A DNA stretch of 64,000 nt from Corynebacterium auris (GCF_030408575.1 NZ_CP047047.1:2287275-2351274), one strand, 5' to 3'. Shown: positions 48,116 to 58,593, numbered from the stretch's first letter. Numbers and translations: made by a program. Notes: generated by a model not told the origin, from the letters alone.

Positions 48116-49423
48116 ATGATCGTCTCGCTTCTCCTGACAGTCGAAAAGTCGCAGCCCCTGATGTCTCGGCTTGTCAACGTGGAGGATTCGATGAACCTGG
48201 GGGAGCTCTCGCACGTCATCGACGCCGCCTTCGGCTTCTCGGGCGCCGCGAGCCACCTCTACATGGGGCCGGAAAGCAACGCGGCGCGCCGGGAGGTGCT
48301 CTCCGCCACGCCGGGGGAGGGCGAGCGCGCCGAGGAGGAGGTGCTGGTTGCCCACATCAAGGAGATGACCTACGTCTACGACCCGAGCGCCAATTGGAAC
48401 ATCACCGTCGAGGTGCTGGGTTCCTCCCACCTCGACGGGCCCACGCCGCTGCTTATCGACGCCCTCGGGCCCGACGTGGTGGAAGCGTGCAACGGCCCGG
48501 CCATGATGACGCGCTTCCACGCGGAGGCCCGCCGGATCACCGCGGGACTCGGCCCGCAGATGGACGTCGCCCCCCTGCTGCTGAGCTTCTTGCCGGTGAT
48601 GAGCCCGGAGCGCCTGCTGCAGCGGCTCACCCAGGCGGACCAGGTGACGGTGGCGGAGCGGATTAGCTACGTCGCCGAGGACCTCTTCCTCGACGCGGCC
48701 GACCTGCTGGGGGATGACCCCAGCGCCCCGCAGTACGCGGAGGAGTTCGAGCACTTCCTGGAATCGCGGCCCGACCTGCGCGAGATCCTTTCGCTCGACC
48801 CCAACCCGGAGCGCAACCCCGCGCTCATCGCGGCGATGGCGCAGTTCCTCGAGGACGCGCTCGGCAACGAGGACGACGCGGAGGACCGCGTGCGCGAGGC
48901 GCTGTGCGTGTTCCTCTGGGAGGTGCTGTCGCAGCCGCAGCAGCGCATCAAGCTCACCTCCACCGGATCCCTGCCCCCGGTCCACGTGACCAGCATCGCC
49001 CAGGAGCTCGGGGTGAGCCTCTTCTCGCCGCGCCCGCGCGAAAGCTCCATGCCGTCGGTACGCACCATCCGCCAGGCCATGGTCGAAAGCGGCCTGCTCA
49101 GCGAGTCGAACGGCTGGCTTCGGGCGACCGCGCGCGGCGAAATGTTCCTCGACGACCCGTACAGCGTGGAGACCATGAGCAACGAGCTGCGTTCCGGCTT
49201 CGAGCGCGCCGTCGGGGCCGAGGAGTGGCACACGATCCTCAGGTGGCTCGTCGGCGTCTACGGTCTAAAGGAGGGCGAGCCCCGGGTGGTCCCGCGGGAC
49301 GAAGACGCCGCCCGGGATCTCATGATGGCCCTCGGCGTGCTCGAGGAGACGGAGTTCCAGGACGTGCGCATCACCCCCGGCGGGCAGTCCTTCCTGTCGC
49401 ACATGCTCAACGCAGGGCAATAA
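48116..49423 (+). CDS. Plasmid pRiA4b ORF-3-like family protein
   Basis: The protein has 435 residues. Residues 1-110 resemble the pRiA4b ORF-3 fold: LGELSHVIDAAFGFSGAASH, then LVAHIKEMTYVYDPSANWNITVEVL (family pattern FxYxYDxGDxW). Residues 110-435 form a helical region that I do not recognise, with a winged-helix-like part near 300-345 (VRTIRQAMVESGLLSESNGW). The role is unknown. No ribosome site is evident before the ATG. Confidence 0.7.
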   Translation: MIVSLLLTVEKSQPLMSRLVNVEDSMNLGELSHVIDAAFGFSGAASHLYMGPESNAARREVLSATPGEGERAEEEVLVAHIKEMTYVYDPSANWNITVEVLGSSHLDGPTPLLIDALGPDVVEACNGPAMMTRFHAEARRITAGLGPQMDVAPLLLSFLPVMSPERLLQRLTQADQVTVAERISYVAEDLFLDAADLLGDDPSAPQYAEEFEHFLESRPDLREILSLDPNPERNPALIAAMAQFLEDALGNEDDAEDRVREALCVFLWEVLSQPQQRIKLTSTGSLPPVHVTSIAQELGVSLFSPRPRESSMPSVRTIRQAMVESGLLSESNGWLRATARGEMFLDDPYSVETMSNELRSGFERAVGAEEWHTILRWLVGVYGLKEGEPRVVPRDEDAARDLMMALGVLEETEFQDVRITPGGQSFLSHMLNAGQ

Positions 49424-49694
49424 GCGCGAGCCCGATGCCGCCGAACATGAGCATCATGAAGGTGGTCAGCGCGACGGCCCCCGTGCGCGGCTGCACGCTG
49501 TGGGTCGGCCGGTTGAGCGCGATGATCGCCAGGCCGTGCGCGACGAGCAGGAGGATCGCCGGGGTGACCAGCGCGGGGTAGGCGTCGGACCAGCGCAGAA
49601 GGACCATGGAGACGACCATCGTGGCCAGGGCGGTGCGCGTCCACGACAGCGCGGTGCGCTCGGGCTGCGTTTCGTGCATGGGAGTTTCGCGCAC
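49407..49694 (-). CDS. DUF202 membrane protein (short)
   Basis: It starts either at GTG 49694, whose first base is the last base of the preceding stop (TAGTG), giving 95 residues, or at ATG 49679 (MHETQPERTALSWTRTALA), giving 90. The QPERTALSWTRTAL motif is diagnostic for DUF202. It has three membrane segments. It is a partner of the next DUF202 gene, translated by coupling. Function unknown. Confidence 0.8.
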   Translation of the reverse strand: MRETPMHETQPERTALSWTRTALATMVVSMVLLRWSDAYPALVTPAILLLVAHGLAIIALNRPTHSVQPRTGAVALTTFMMLMFGGIGLALIALR

Positions 49695-50062
49695 TAGAAC
49701 AGCCCGAGAAAGATGGCCAGGCAGGCGACGACGATGGCGACGCCGAGCAGCGGGGCGATCGCGGGGGCGGGCAGCGGCCGGGCGTGGCGCAGCGCCCGCT
49801 CGAGGCGCACCCAGCGCAGGGCCGCGCCCAGCGAGATCGCCATGGCTGTGAGGACCAGCAGCGCCGCCGCGATAGAGCGCGGTCCCTCCGCCAACCCCGG
49901 CAACCCAAGCGCCTCGAGCGCGATGCCGCCGGCGAGGAACGCGAGGGCTGTGCGCGTCCAGGCGAGGAAGGTGCGCTCGTTGGCGAGGGTGAAACGCGGG
50001 TCGGGCTCCTCCCCGTCCGGAAACACACGCCGGGTGAACCACCCGCGCTGCTGCTGCGTCAT
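49694..50062 (-). CDS. DUF202 membrane protein (YidH-like)
   Basis: The protein has 122 residues. It has a basic N-terminus (MTQQQRGWFTRRVFPDG), then PRFTLANERTFLAWTRTALAF, the YidH/DUF202 signature, and three membrane segments. It belongs with the short DUF202 gene downstream as a two-gene pair. Function unknown; the family occurs widely in the cytoplasmic membrane. Confidence 0.85.
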   Translation of the reverse strand: MTQQQRGWFTRRVFPDGEEPDPRFTLANERTFLAWTRTALAFLAGGIALEALGLPGLAEGPRSIAAALLVLTAMAISLGAALRWVRLERALRHARPLPAPAIAPLLGVAIVVACLAIFLGLF

Positions 50063-50073
50063 GGTGGCTCATT

Positions 50074-50547
50074 CTAACCCCAGTTCTGCACCAGCCACAG
50101 CCCAGCGAAGGCCGCCACGACAACTATCGCGCCGAAGGCGCACGCCACCACCGCCGCGCGGTAGCCGCGCCGGGTCAGGCGTCCCGCCAGCCACCCGCCG
50201 AGCGCGGCGCCGAGGGTGTTGAAGATGAGGTCGTCGATGTCGGTGTAGCCGGTGGCGGTGACAAACTGGGTCAGCTCGATGGCCAGGCTCAGGCCGGCGC
50301 CGACGGGCACCGCACGGCGCCGCGCGAGCAGGCCGACCGGAACGAACAGCGCGACGTTGCCGAGGAAGTTCAGCCACGGGCCGTACCACACGGTCGGCTG
50401 GGAGAACTCCTGCAGCGGGATCAGCCGAATCTCGCGCAGCGCCTGGACGCTGGCATCCCACAGCGGCCCGTCGACGTAAGCCTTGCCCACCGTGATGCAC
50501 ACGACCGCGGCGAGCACGAGAATCCACGCCGGAATCGTCTTTCGCAC
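50074..50547 (-). CDS. VanZ-like membrane protein
   Basis: The protein has 157 residues from GTG 50547 (VRKTIPAWILVLAAVVC). The VanZ pattern is clear: IPLQEF...WLNFLGNVALFVPVGLL, then LSLAIELTQFVTATGYTDIDDLIFNTLGAALGGWLAG. It has four or five membrane segments. TATAAG lies nine bases upstream, with no ribosome site, so it is probably leaderless. VanZ relatives can give low-level teicoplanin resistance, but the usual role is unknown. Confidence 0.85.
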   Translation of the reverse strand: MRKTIPAWILVLAAVVCITVGKAYVDGPLWDASVQALREIRLIPLQEFSQPTVWYGPWLNFLGNVALFVPVGLLARRRAVPVGAGLSLAIELTQFVTATGYTDIDDLIFNTLGAALGGWLAGRLTRRGYRAAVVACAFGAIVVVAAFAGLWLVQNWG

Positions 50548-50581
50548 CGGGCCAAGCTTATACGCGCGTACCCTGGCGCCC

Positions 50582-51577
50582 ATGACACACAGCGAAGCAC
50601 AGACCCTCATTGTCACCGAGGCGGGCCCGGAGATCGTGGACACCGCCCCCGAGCACGCGGGGGAGGGCGACACCCTCATCGAGGTCAGCCACTCCTCCGT
50701 CAACTACAAGGACGCGATGGCGCTCGACGGCAACCGCGCCGTGTTGCGTTCCCTGCCCACGGTGCCCGGCATCGACGCCGTGGGCACGGTCCTTTCCTCG
50801 CCCACGCTTGACGAGGGCACCCTCGTCACCGTCAACGGCTTCGGCATCGGCGAGCACCGCCACGGCGGGTTCACCCCCCGCATGCGTATCGACGCCCCCC
50901 TGATCACCCGGGTCCCCTCGCGTTTCGACGCCCCCACCGCCGCCGCCATCGGCACCGCCGGCTACACCGCGGCGCTGTCCGTGGCCGCCCTCGAGCGCGC
51001 CCTTCACCCCCTGGACGCGCTGGAAGCCGACGAGCGCGGCCCCGTCCTGGTCACCGGCGCGACCGGCGGCGTGGGCTCCATCGCCGTGCAGCTTCTCGCC
51101 TCGCGCGGCTTCACCGTCCACGCCCTGACCGGCCGAGTCGCCGAGCACGGCGAGTGGCTGCGCTCCCTCGGCGCCGCCGAGGTGGTCGACCGGGCCGAGC
51201 TTTCGGAGGAGGGCGCGAAGCCCCTGCAGAAGCAGCGTTACGGCGCCGTGGTGGACGCGCTCGGCGGGGTGCCGCTGGCCAACGCCCTCGCGCAGGTGAC
51301 GTGGGGTGGCGTGGTCACCGCCTGCGGCCGCGCCGCCGACATCGACCTTCCCACCAGCGTCCTGCCCTTCATCCTGCGCGGCGTCCAGCTCATCGGGGTC
51401 AACTCGGTGGATGCACCGGTTGCGCTGCGCGAGGAGGCGTGGGAACTGCTGGCGCAGTCGCTGGACACGGATAAGCTGCGCTCCTCCGTGCGCACCGTGT
51501 CGCTGGAGGGCGCGATCGACGTCGGCCGGGAGCTGCTCGCAGGCACCGGCCACGGCCGCGCCGTGGTCGAGCTTTAA
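50582..51577 (+). CDS. AcuI/YhdH-type quinone oxidoreductase (acryloyl-CoA reductase-like)
   Basis: I start this at 50582 (MTHSEAQTLIVTEAGPEIV), giving 331 residues. It is a medium-chain reductase without the zinc ligands: HSSVNYKDAMALDGNRAV at the start, NGFGIGEHRHGGFTPRMRID, and the NADPH motif VTGATGGVGSIAVQLLASRG. YhdH/AcuI enzymes reduce acryloyl-CoA to propionyl-CoA with NADPH. TACCCT lies seven bases before the ATG. It shares TTAA with the convergent gene. Confidence 0.88.
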   Translation: MTHSEAQTLIVTEAGPEIVDTAPEHAGEGDTLIEVSHSSVNYKDAMALDGNRAVLRSLPTVPGIDAVGTVLSSPTLDEGTLVTVNGFGIGEHRHGGFTPRMRIDAPLITRVPSRFDAPTAAAIGTAGYTAALSVAALERALHPLDALEADERGPVLVTGATGGVGSIAVQLLASRGFTVHALTGRVAEHGEWLRSLGAAEVVDRAELSEEGAKPLQKQRYGAVVDALGGVPLANALAQVTWGGVVTACGRAADIDLPTSVLPFILRGVQLIGVNSVDAPVALREEAWELLAQSLDTDKLRSSVRTVSLEGAIDVGRELLAGTGHGRAVVEL

Positions 51578-52530
51578 GCGTCGGCGGGAACCGGCCCGCC
51601 CGAGACCTGGCGGTAGGCGTAGGTCTGAGCCAGGAAGGTGGCGGGCAGGACCACGATCAGGCCGAGGCCGAGCAGCAGGGAGCCGACCACGGCGAGCACG
51701 AGGGCGATTAGCACGAACAGCAGGCCCCACCCGTAGTTGCGCCCGCCGGCGGCCACGCCCTCCTTGATGCAGGTGCCGAAGTCGGCGGCGTTGTCGGCCG
51801 CGTACAGCATCGGGAAGAGGAAGAACGGGGAGATGAGGAACATCCCGAGGCCCACCACAGCGAGGATCTTCCCCATGGCACCCAGAACCCCCAGCAGGGC
51901 ATCGACGTTGGCGGCCTCGATGTCCGCCGGGTCGATCGCGGCAAGGCGGTCGACGAATTCGCCGCCGAAAATGAGGCTGCCCAGGAAGGTGAAGAGGAAG
52001 CTAAACAGCACGGAGACGACGAGGAGGACGAAGACCATCCCTAGGGCCGGACCGTAATTCGGCGACCTCAACCCGTCGAACTTCCAGTCCTTAACCAGGG
52101 TATTCAGCAACGCCAGGGAGAATAGCGCCGGGTAGAGGAAGAGCATCGCCACGGACAGCAGGTTCGCCAGCAGCGGGGCGAAAATGCTGAGGACGAAGAT
52201 GCCGAGGAAGAACAGCGCTCCGACGGTGATCCACAGCTTCCAGTTGGCGAAGGTGGCTTTGAACCCGAAGCCCCAGGCAGCGAACGGGTTCATCTTCCCG
52301 GTGCCGCGGCGGTGCACCCAGCCGTTCGCCTGCGGGTCGTTCACCGGGTGGAGCTGCTGGCCGTCACCGTAGGCGCCGTCCACCAGGCGGGTGCCGTGGA
52401 GGTGCAGCGCGCCGTGGGCGGCGTTGACGTCGAAGGCCCCCGGCCCGTAGTTTTCGGCTTCGTAATAATCGCCAGAGCCGTAATTGTCAGATGTGGGGTA
52501 CTCGAAGTCCCCGTAGTCGCGGTTGCTCAT
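51574..52530 (-). CDS. Polytopic membrane protein with Tyr/Gly-rich N-terminus
   Basis: I start this at 52530 (MSNRDYGDFEYPTSDNYGSG), giving 318 residues, with AGGAAAG upstream. The first 70 residues are hydrophilic and rich in Tyr, Gly and Asn. Then about six membrane segments follow, with the pattern seen in DUF975/DUF4013-type proteins: FGTCIKEGVAAGGRNYGWGL before helix 5. Function unknown. It follows 53 bases after leuS would begin its own 3' region and has its own ribosome site. Confidence 0.72.
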   Translation of the reverse strand: MSNRDYGDFEYPTSDNYGSGDYYEAENYGPGAFDVNAAHGALHLHGTRLVDGAYGDGQQLHPVNDPQANGWVHRRGTGKMNPFAAWGFGFKATFANWKLWITVGALFFLGIFVLSIFAPLLANLLSVAMLFLYPALFSLALLNTLVKDWKFDGLRSPNYGPALGMVFVLLVVSVLFSFLFTFLGSLIFGGEFVDRLAAIDPADIEAANVDALLGVLGAMGKILAVVGLGMFLISPFFLFPMLYAADNAADFGTCIKEGVAAGGRNYGWGLLFVLIALVLAVVGSLLLGLGLIVVLPATFLAQTYAYRQVSGGPVPADA

Positions 52531-52583
52531 TTTGTCCAACTTTCCTAGGCAATAGGGTCAACCGCGAGGGTAGCAAAGGTCAC

Positions 52584-55412
52584 CTATTTCACGACGAGGT
52601 TGACCATGCGGCCGGGCACGGCGATCACCTTCACCACGTTCTTGCCCTCGGTGAGCTCGGCGACGCGGGCGTCGTCACGCGCGGCGGCCTCCATCTCCTG
52701 CGGGGTGGCGTCGGGCGCGACCTGGATGCGGGCGCGGACCTTGCCGTTGATCTGCACGGGGACCTCCACGGTCTCGTCAACGAGCAGCGATTCGTCGAAG
52801 GTGGGGAAGGGCTCGAAGGTGACCGTGTCGGCGTGGCCGAGCGTGGACCACAGCTCCTCCGCAATGTGCGGGGCGAGCGGGGAGACCATCTGCACGAGCG
52901 GCTCGACCGCGGCCCGCGGCACCGCGCCCGAGTACGCCTTGGTGAGGTGGTTGACGTACTCGATGAGCTTGGCCACCACGGTGTTGTCGCGCAGGTTCTC
53001 GTAGTCCTCGCGCACGCCGGCGATGGTGCGGTGCAGCCGCTTCGCGTCCTCGCCGGTCAGCGCGGCCTCGTCCACGCGCAACTCGCCGGTCTCCTCGTCG
53101 ACGACGAGGCGCCACAGGCGCTGCAGGAAGCGGTGCGCGCCGACGACGTCCTTCGTGGCCCACGGGCGGGAGGTGTCCAGCGGTCCCATCGACATCTCGT
53201 AGACGCGCAGGGTATCCGCGCCGAAGTCGCGGGCGATCTCGTCCGGGGCGACGGCATTCTTCAGGGACTTGCCCATCTTGCCGTACTCCTGCGTGACCTC
53301 CTCGCCGTGGTGGTAGAACCTGCCGTCCTTCTCCTCCACCTCGGCGGCGGGCACGTACACGCCGCGGGCGTCGGTGTAAGCGTAGGCCTGGATGTAGCCC
53401 TGGTTGTAGAGGCGTCGATACGGCTCGCGCGAGGTGACAAAGCCCAGGTCGTAGAGCACCTTGTGCCAGAAACGGGCGTAGAGCAGGTGCAGCACGGCGT
53501 GCTCGACGCCGCCGACGTAGAGGTCCACGCCGCCCGGGTCGTTCTCGCCGCGCGGGCCCGTCCAGTAGCGCTCGTTCTCGATGTTGCAGAACTCGTCCGC
53601 GTTCGTCGGGTCAATGTAGCGCAGCTGGTACCAGGAGGACCCCGCCCACTGCGGCATCACGTTGGTGTCGCGCCAGTACTTCTGCGTGCCGTGGCCCAGG
53701 TCGAGTTCCACCTCCACCCAGTCGGTGGCCTTCGCCAGCGGGGGAGAGGGCTCAGAATCGGCGTCGTCCGGGTCGAAGGAGACGGGCTTGTAGTCCTCCA
53801 CCTCCGGCAGCTCCACCGGCAGCATGTCCTCCGGCAGGGAGTGCGCCTGGCCGTGTGCGTCGTAGACGATGGGGAAGGGCTCACCCCAGTAGCGCTGGCG
53901 GGCGAAGAGCCAATCGCGCAGCTTGTACTGGATTTTCTCGGTGCCCGAGCCGTTGTCTTCCAGCCACGCGATCGTCCGCGCGATCGCCTCTTCCTTGCCC
54001 AGGCCGTCCAGGTCCAGGCCAGCGGAGTTCGCGGAGTTGACGTGGGGGCCGTCGCCCGTGAACGCCTCCTGGGAGACGTCGCCGCCTTCGAGCACCTCCA
54101 CGATGGGAAGGCCAAAAACGGTCGCGAACTCGTGGTCGCGCTCGTCGTGCGCCGGCACCGCCATGATGGCGCCCGTGCCGTAGCCGGTGAGCACGTAGTC
54201 CGCGATGAAGATGGGCACCTGCTCGCCGCTGACGGGGTTCGTGGCGTAGGAGCCGAGGAACACGCCCGTCTTTTCCTTATTTTCCTGGCGCTCCACGTCC
54301 GACTTCGCCGCGATGGCGCGCTTGTAGGAGGCGACAGCCTCCGCCGGGGTTGCGGCGTCATTCGTCCACCGCGTATCGACGCCCTCGGGGTACGCCTCGG
54401 CCGTCAGCGCGCCAACGAGCTCGTGCTCAGGCGCGAGGACGACGTAGCTGGCGCCGAAGAGCGTGTCGGGGCGGGTGGTAAAGACTTCGATGTCGCCCGC
54501 CTCCGAGGCGAAGGCGACCTGCGCGCCGCGGGAGCGGCCGATCCAGTTGCGCTGCATGGACTTGACCTTCTCCGGCCAGTCGAGAAGCTCGAGGTCGTCG
54601 AGGAGGCGGTCCGAGTAGGCGGTGATGCGCATCATCCACTGGCGCAGCCGCTTGCGAAAGACCGGGAAGTTCCCGCGCTCCGAGCGGCCGTCGGCGGTGA
54701 CCTCCTCGTTCGCGAGCACCGTGCCCAAGCCCGGGCACCAGTTCACCATCGACTCCGAGAGGTAGACGAGGCGGAACTCGTCGATCGCCGCGTACTTCTC
54801 CTCCGTGCTCAGGTCGCGGAAGGCGCGGCCGTCCTTGCAGGTGCGCTCGCCCGTCATGAGCTCGCGCACGAGGTCCTCGATGGGGCGGGCCTTCTGCTGC
54901 TCCTCGTCGAACCAGGCGTTGTAAATCTGCAGGAAGATCCACTGCGTCCAGCGGTAGAACTCCGGGTCCGTCGTGGCCACGGACCGGCGGCGGTCATGGC
55001 CCAACCCCAGCGCGTCGAGCTGGCGGGTCATGGTGGCAATGTTCGCCTCCGTCGTCGTGCGCGGGTGCGTGCCCGTCTGGATCGCGTACTGCTCCGCCGG
55101 CAGGCCGAAAGCGTCGTAGCCGAGGGTGTGCAAGACGTTCTTGCCCAGCATGCGGTTGTAGCGGGCGTAGACGTCGGTGGCGATGTAGCCCAGCGGGTGC
55201 CCCACGTGCAGGCCCGCGCCCGAGGGGTAGGGGAACATGTCCTGGACATTGAGCTTGTCCTCGGGCAGCTGCGCGCCCGTCGCGAGGTCGCCCACCGGGT
55301 TCGGCGCGTTGAACGTGCCGTTGTCCACCCAATAGCGCTGCCACTTCTGCTCAATTTCGTTTGCCAGGCGCGCCGTGTAGCGAAACGCCGGCCCCTCCGT
55401 CGCGTTAGTCAT
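52584..55412 (-). CDS. leuS: Leucyl-tRNA synthetase
   Basis: I start this at 55412 ([20 protein letters not shown]), giving 942 residues. The class I signature HVGH (69-72) follows PYPSGAGL, and the second signature is KMGKS (in [12 protein letters not shown]). The CP1 editing domain includes [18 protein letters not shown] with the threonine-rich region before it. It charges tRNA-Leu in the cytoplasm. Its start overlaps the end of the dihydroxyacetone kinase gene by eight bases. Confidence 0.97.
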   Translation of the reverse strand: MTNATEGPAFRYTARLANEIEQKWQRYWVDNGTFNAPNPVGDLATGAQLPEDKLNVQDMFPYPSGAGLHVGHPLGYIATDVYARYNRMLGKNVLHTLGYDAFGLPAEQYAIQTGTHPRTTTEANIATMTRQLDALGLGHDRRRSVATTDPEFYRWTQWIFLQIYNAWFDEEQQKARPIEDLVRELMTGERTCKDGRAFRDLSTEEKYAAIDEFRLVYLSESMVNWCPGLGTVLANEEVTADGRSERGNFPVFRKRLRQWMMRITAYSDRLLDDLELLDWPEKVKSMQRNWIGRSRGAQVAFASEAGDIEVFTTRPDTLFGASYVVLAPEHELVGALTAEAYPEGVDTRWTNDAATPAEAVASYKRAIAAKSDVERQENKEKTGVFLGSYATNPVSGEQVPIFIADYVLTGYGTGAIMAVPAHDERDHEFATVFGLPIVEVLEGGDVSQEAFTGDGPHVNSANSAGLDLDGLGKEEAIARTIAWLEDNGSGTEKIQYKLRDWLFARQRYWGEPFPIVYDAHGQAHSLPEDMLPVELPEVEDYKPVSFDPDDADSEPSPPLAKATDWVEVELDLGHGTQKYWRDTNVMPQWAGSSWYQLRYIDPTNADEFCNIENERYWTGPRGENDPGGVDLYVGGVEHAVLHLLYARFWHKVLYDLGFVTSREPYRRLYNQGYIQAYAYTDARGVYVPAAEVEEKDGRFYHHGEEVTQEYGKMGKSLKNAVAPDEIARDFGADTLRVYEMSMGPLDTSRPWATKDVVGAHRFLQRLWRLVVDEETGELRVDEAALTGEDAKRLHRTIAGVREDYENLRDNTVVAKLIEYVNHLTKAYSGAVPRAAVEPLVQMVSPLAPHIAEELWSTLGHADTVTFEPFPTFDESLLVDETVEVPVQINGKVRARIQVAPDATPQEMEAAARDDARVAELTEGKNVVKVIAVPGRMVNLVVK

Positions 55413-57096
55413 GGTTAGACAGTGTAGTGGGGTAGTCGGTATCTCCGAACAGCCAGGTGATGAGGATCGCGCCCGGATCGGGCACATCCTTCGCGCTCTC
55501 GCCGAGGTAGGAGGCGCGCCCCTTCTTCGCCGACAACTCGCGGGTGCTGTCCACCCCCTCTGCCGCCGCCTCGAGTGCCACCGCGAGCGTCTCGCCGAAG
55601 TCGGCGGAGCTGTCGCGCTCGGCGACGGCCTGCGCCGCTGGGTAGAGCGCGTCGATCATGGTCTTGTCGCCGAGCTCCGCGCCGCCGAGCTCGCGAATCG
55701 CCTCGTACGCTGCCTTAAGGCCCGCCGCCAGGGCGCCCGTGGTCATCTCACCGTCGCACGCCCTTGCGAGCTCGGTGAACAGGGTGCCGAACACCGCGCC
55801 CGAGGTGCCGCCGGAGCGGACCAAGAAGCGGTGGGCGAGGCCGTCGAGGACGTCGCTGTCGCTGCCGCGCAGGGGCAGGGCAATGTCCCCGAACGCCGCG
55901 TCCACGTTCTCCCCAAAGTCGCCGTCACCGGCGAGGCGGTCCAGCTCCGTCAGGTCGTCCGAGCCCTCCTGCGCGCGTCGCACGAACTCGGTCAGCCAGC
56001 CGTTTTCCTTCCCTTCCGTGGGCAGCGTGTCGTCGAACGACGTCTCCGCCGGGCGGTACTCGGCCTCGCCGCCGAGGGCGCGGGGCCAGGCCGGGGCGGT
56101 CGTCGGGGCGTCGAGAAGCTCGGCGACCTCGTCCGTCAGGCGGGTGAGCGTGACGGAGACACCATGCATGTTCACCGAGGTGACGAAGGTGCCGGTGAGG
56201 CTGCGACGCACCGTGATGCCGCGCTCGCGAAGCCACGACAGCACCTCGCCGAACACCAGGTGGATCTCGAGCAGCGTGGTCCCGCCGAGGCCGTTGATGA
56301 CGCAAGCGACCTCGTCGCCCTCCGTCAGGCCCAGCGCGTGCACGATGCCAGGCAGGATCGCCTTGACAATGTCGTGCGCCGGGGCGACGTCGACTCGGGC
56401 GACGCCGCGCTCGCCGTGGATGCCCACGCCGACTTCCATGTCGCCTTCGCCGAGGTCGAACGTGTCCCGGCCCGACGTGGGCAGGTGGCCCGGCGCGAGC
56501 GCGACCGCCATGCTCCGGGAGTTGTCGGCCACCCACTGCGCGATGTCGCGGACCGCCTCGAGGTCGTCGCCGCGCCGTGCGGCGGCGCCGGCCACCTTTT
56601 CGACGAGGATGGTCGCCGCGGTTCCCCGCCGACCCGGCCCCGACTTCTCCCCGGCCTCAGTGGCAATGTCCTCCTTGACCACCACGAACGCCGTCTCCAC
56701 GTCGGGGTTCATGTTGCGCGCCACGGAGAAGTTCATGACGTCACCCGTGTAGTTCTTCACCACGTGGAGCACCCCGCGCCCCTGGTCTGCCCACTTCGTC
56801 GCCTCGGAGATCTGCACCGCGTTGGGGGAGGTGAACAGGTGGCCGGGGCAGGCAGCGGCGAGCATCCCGGGCCCGACGAACCCGGCGTGCATCGGCTCGT
56901 GCCCCGAGCCGCCGCCGGAGATCACAGCGACGGCGGGCTCACCGTCCTCGGTCACCACCGGCGAGGCCTGGCGGATAAAGCCGGACGTGTCCCACTCGGC
57001 ATCGGGGTGGGCGGCGACCGTGCCCCCGAACGCTTGGGCGGAAAAATCGTGCGGGTCGTTGCGGAAGGAACGGATGATGGGTGCGTTGTCAGCCAT
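55405..57096 (-). CDS. ATP-dependent dihydroxyacetone kinase (DhaK-DhaL fusion)
   Basis: The protein has 563 residues. The DhaK part (1-330) has [29 protein letters not shown] and the hemiaminal-forming histidine in GVGIHGERG near 230. The DhaL part (365-563) has [27 protein letters not shown] and [20 protein letters not shown]. Fusion of both parts marks the ATP type rather than the PTS type. It makes DHAP. TAGTCT lies six bases before the ATG, so it is probably leaderless. It diverges from glycerol dehydrogenase. Confidence 0.94.
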   Translation of the reverse strand: MADNAPIIRSFRNDPHDFSAQAFGGTVAAHPDAEWDTSGFIRQASPVVTEDGEPAVAVISGGGSGHEPMHAGFVGPGMLAAACPGHLFTSPNAVQISEATKWADQGRGVLHVVKNYTGDVMNFSVARNMNPDVETAFVVVKEDIATEAGEKSGPGRRGTAATILVEKVAGAAARRGDDLEAVRDIAQWVADNSRSMAVALAPGHLPTSGRDTFDLGEGDMEVGVGIHGERGVARVDVAPAHDIVKAILPGIVHALGLTEGDEVACVINGLGGTTLLEIHLVFGEVLSWLRERGITVRRSLTGTFVTSVNMHGVSVTLTRLTDEVAELLDAPTTAPAWPRALGGEAEYRPAETSFDDTLPTEGKENGWLTEFVRRAQEGSDDLTELDRLAGDGDFGENVDAAFGDIALPLRGSDSDVLDGLAHRFLVRSGGTSGAVFGTLFTELARACDGEMTTGALAAGLKAAYEAIRELGGAELGDKTMIDALYPAAQAVAERDSSADFGETLAVALEAAAEGVDSTRELSAKKGRASYLGESAKDVPDPGAILITWLFGDTDYPTTLSNHD

Positions 57097-57193
57097 GCGC
57101 CAAGACTAGCCCACGCCGCGGCGCCCGATGCCGACGTAGCATGGACGGCACGGGGCAAAACCCCAGTTCATTCGCCATAGGAAAGGAATACTC
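57097..57193. promoter_or_regulatory. Divergent promoter of DHA kinase and glycerol dehydrogenase
   Basis: In this 97-base gap TAGTCT (minus, 57114-57109 region) is the likely kinase -10, and TAGCAT (57137-57142) may be the gldA -10, with AGGAAAGG as its ribosome site. No clear palindrome is seen. Confidence 0.4.
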
Positions 57194-58315
57194 ATGACCG
57201 AGGCATACACCCGCGATAAGACCTACACCGGCCCCTCCCGCTACGTCCAAGGCATCGACCTGATCGACCGCGCCGCCCACTACCTCAAGCCTCTTGGTAC
57301 GGCACCGCTGATCATCGCCGACGAGGTCGTGTGGGACATCGCGGGCAAGCAGCTGCAGGAGAGCCTGCGTAACGACGGCATGGAAGCCACGCACGAGGTT
57401 TTCGGCGGAGAGGCCTCCCTCAACGAGATCGAGCGCATCGCCGACAAGGCCCGATCTGGCGACAGCGACGTCATCATCGGCCTCGGCGGCGGCAAGACCA
57501 TCGACACCGCCCGCGGGGTGGCGGACAAGCTCGACGCGCCCGTTGCCATCTTCCCCACCGCCGTCTCCGCCGACGCACCGACCGCGCGCGTGTCCGTCAT
57601 CTACACCGACGACGGGGTCTTCGACTCCTACCTCTTTTACGACCGCAACCCCGACCTCGTTGCCGTGGATACGCGCGTGATCGCCAACGCGCCCGTGAAC
57701 ACGCTGCGCTCTGGTCTCGGCGACGCGCTCGCCACCCTCGTCGAGGCCCGGGCCGTGCACCAGGCGAACGGCCGACGCATGGACGACGCCTCCCGCCCCA
57801 CGCTCGCCGGGCTGGCCCTGGCCGAAAAGTGCGAAGAAACCCTCTTCGCCTACGCCCACCAGGCGCTGAAGGACGCGGAGGAGCACATCGTTTCCCCGGC
57901 CCTCGAGGCCATCTGCGAGGCGAACACCCTCCTGTCGGGCCTGGGCTTCGAAAACGGCGGCCTCGCGGCGATCCACGCGATCCACAACGGCTTCACCGCG
58001 CTCGACGGTGAGGTCCACTCGATGTCGCACGGCGAAAAGGTGTCCTTCGGCATCGGCGTCCAGCTGATGCTCACGGCTGCGCCGAAGGAGGAAGCGGACC
58101 GCTACTTCGGTTTCCTCCAGTCCGTGGGCCTGCCCACGACGCTCGAGGAGATGCACCTCGCGGACGCCACGGACGAGGACCTGTACAAGATCGCCGAGCT
58201 CGCCTGCTCCAGCGACGAAACGCTCAAGCAGCTGCCGGGCGAGTACACGCCCACTGACGTCGTGCAGGCGATCCGCGCTGCGGACCGCTACGCGCGTTCG
58301 TTCCGAGAGCGCTAA
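57194..58315 (+). CDS. gldA: Glycerol dehydrogenase
   Basis: The protein has 373 residues. It has the NAD motif IIGLGGGKTIDTARGVADKL, FPTAVSADAPTARVSVIY, and the zinc ligands Asp in SGLGDALAT, His in IHAIHNGFTAL and His in HSMSHGEKVSFG. It oxidises glycerol to dihydroxyacetone, which the divergently encoded kinase turns into DHAP. This gives a non-phosphorylating entry of glycerol into glycolysis. Confidence 0.94.
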   Translation: MTEAYTRDKTYTGPSRYVQGIDLIDRAAHYLKPLGTAPLIIADEVVWDIAGKQLQESLRNDGMEATHEVFGGEASLNEIERIADKARSGDSDVIIGLGGGKTIDTARGVADKLDAPVAIFPTAVSADAPTARVSVIYTDDGVFDSYLFYDRNPDLVAVDTRVIANAPVNTLRSGLGDALATLVEARAVHQANGRRMDDASRPTLAGLALAEKCEETLFAYAHQALKDAEEHIVSPALEAICEANTLLSGLGFENGGLAAIHAIHNGFTALDGEVHSMSHGEKVSFGIGVQLMLTAAPKEEADRYFGFLQSVGLPTTLEEMHLADATDEDLYKIAELACSSDETLKQLPGEYTPTDVVQAIRAADRYARSFRER

Positions 58316-58593
58316 ACGCGCTCCCACTGCACGTCGCACCCCAGGGCTTTGAGTACATCGACGGCTTCCGTCGTCGCCTCGTCGAGCCTGTCCGCGCTCC
58401 TGATGTCGAGCACGACGGTGTCCTGGGTGGTGGCGATTTCCTTGACCATCCACCCGTCGCGCCCACGGGTACCCAGGGGGTCAGCGGGCAGGTCTTCGAG
58501 CCATTCCAGGGCCGCCTGGCGGGCGCTGTCGCCCGTCACCGTGAGGCGCACCGTTTCCGGGGTCGTGTCGTCGTGGTCGTTGCGTTCGCTCAT
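58312..58593 (-). CDS. Small hypothetical protein
   Basis: I start this at 58593 (MSERNDHDDTTPETVRLTV), giving 93 residues. The sequence suggests an alpha/beta fold (WMVKEIATTQDTVVLDI, AVDVLKALGCDVQW), with no known motif. TATTGT lies eight bases before the ATG, so it may be leaderless. The 3' end overlaps the gldA stop by four bases. I do not recognise the family. Confidence 0.6.
   Translation of the reverse strand: MSERNDHDDTTPETVRLTVTGDSARQAALEWLEDLPADPLGTRGRDGWMVKEIATTQDTVVLDIRSADRLDEATTEAVDVLKALGCDVQWERV

Noticed and set aside
52491..55418. 975-codon plus-strand ORF
   Set aside because: Antisense of leuS; HVGH and KMGKS are on the minus strand.
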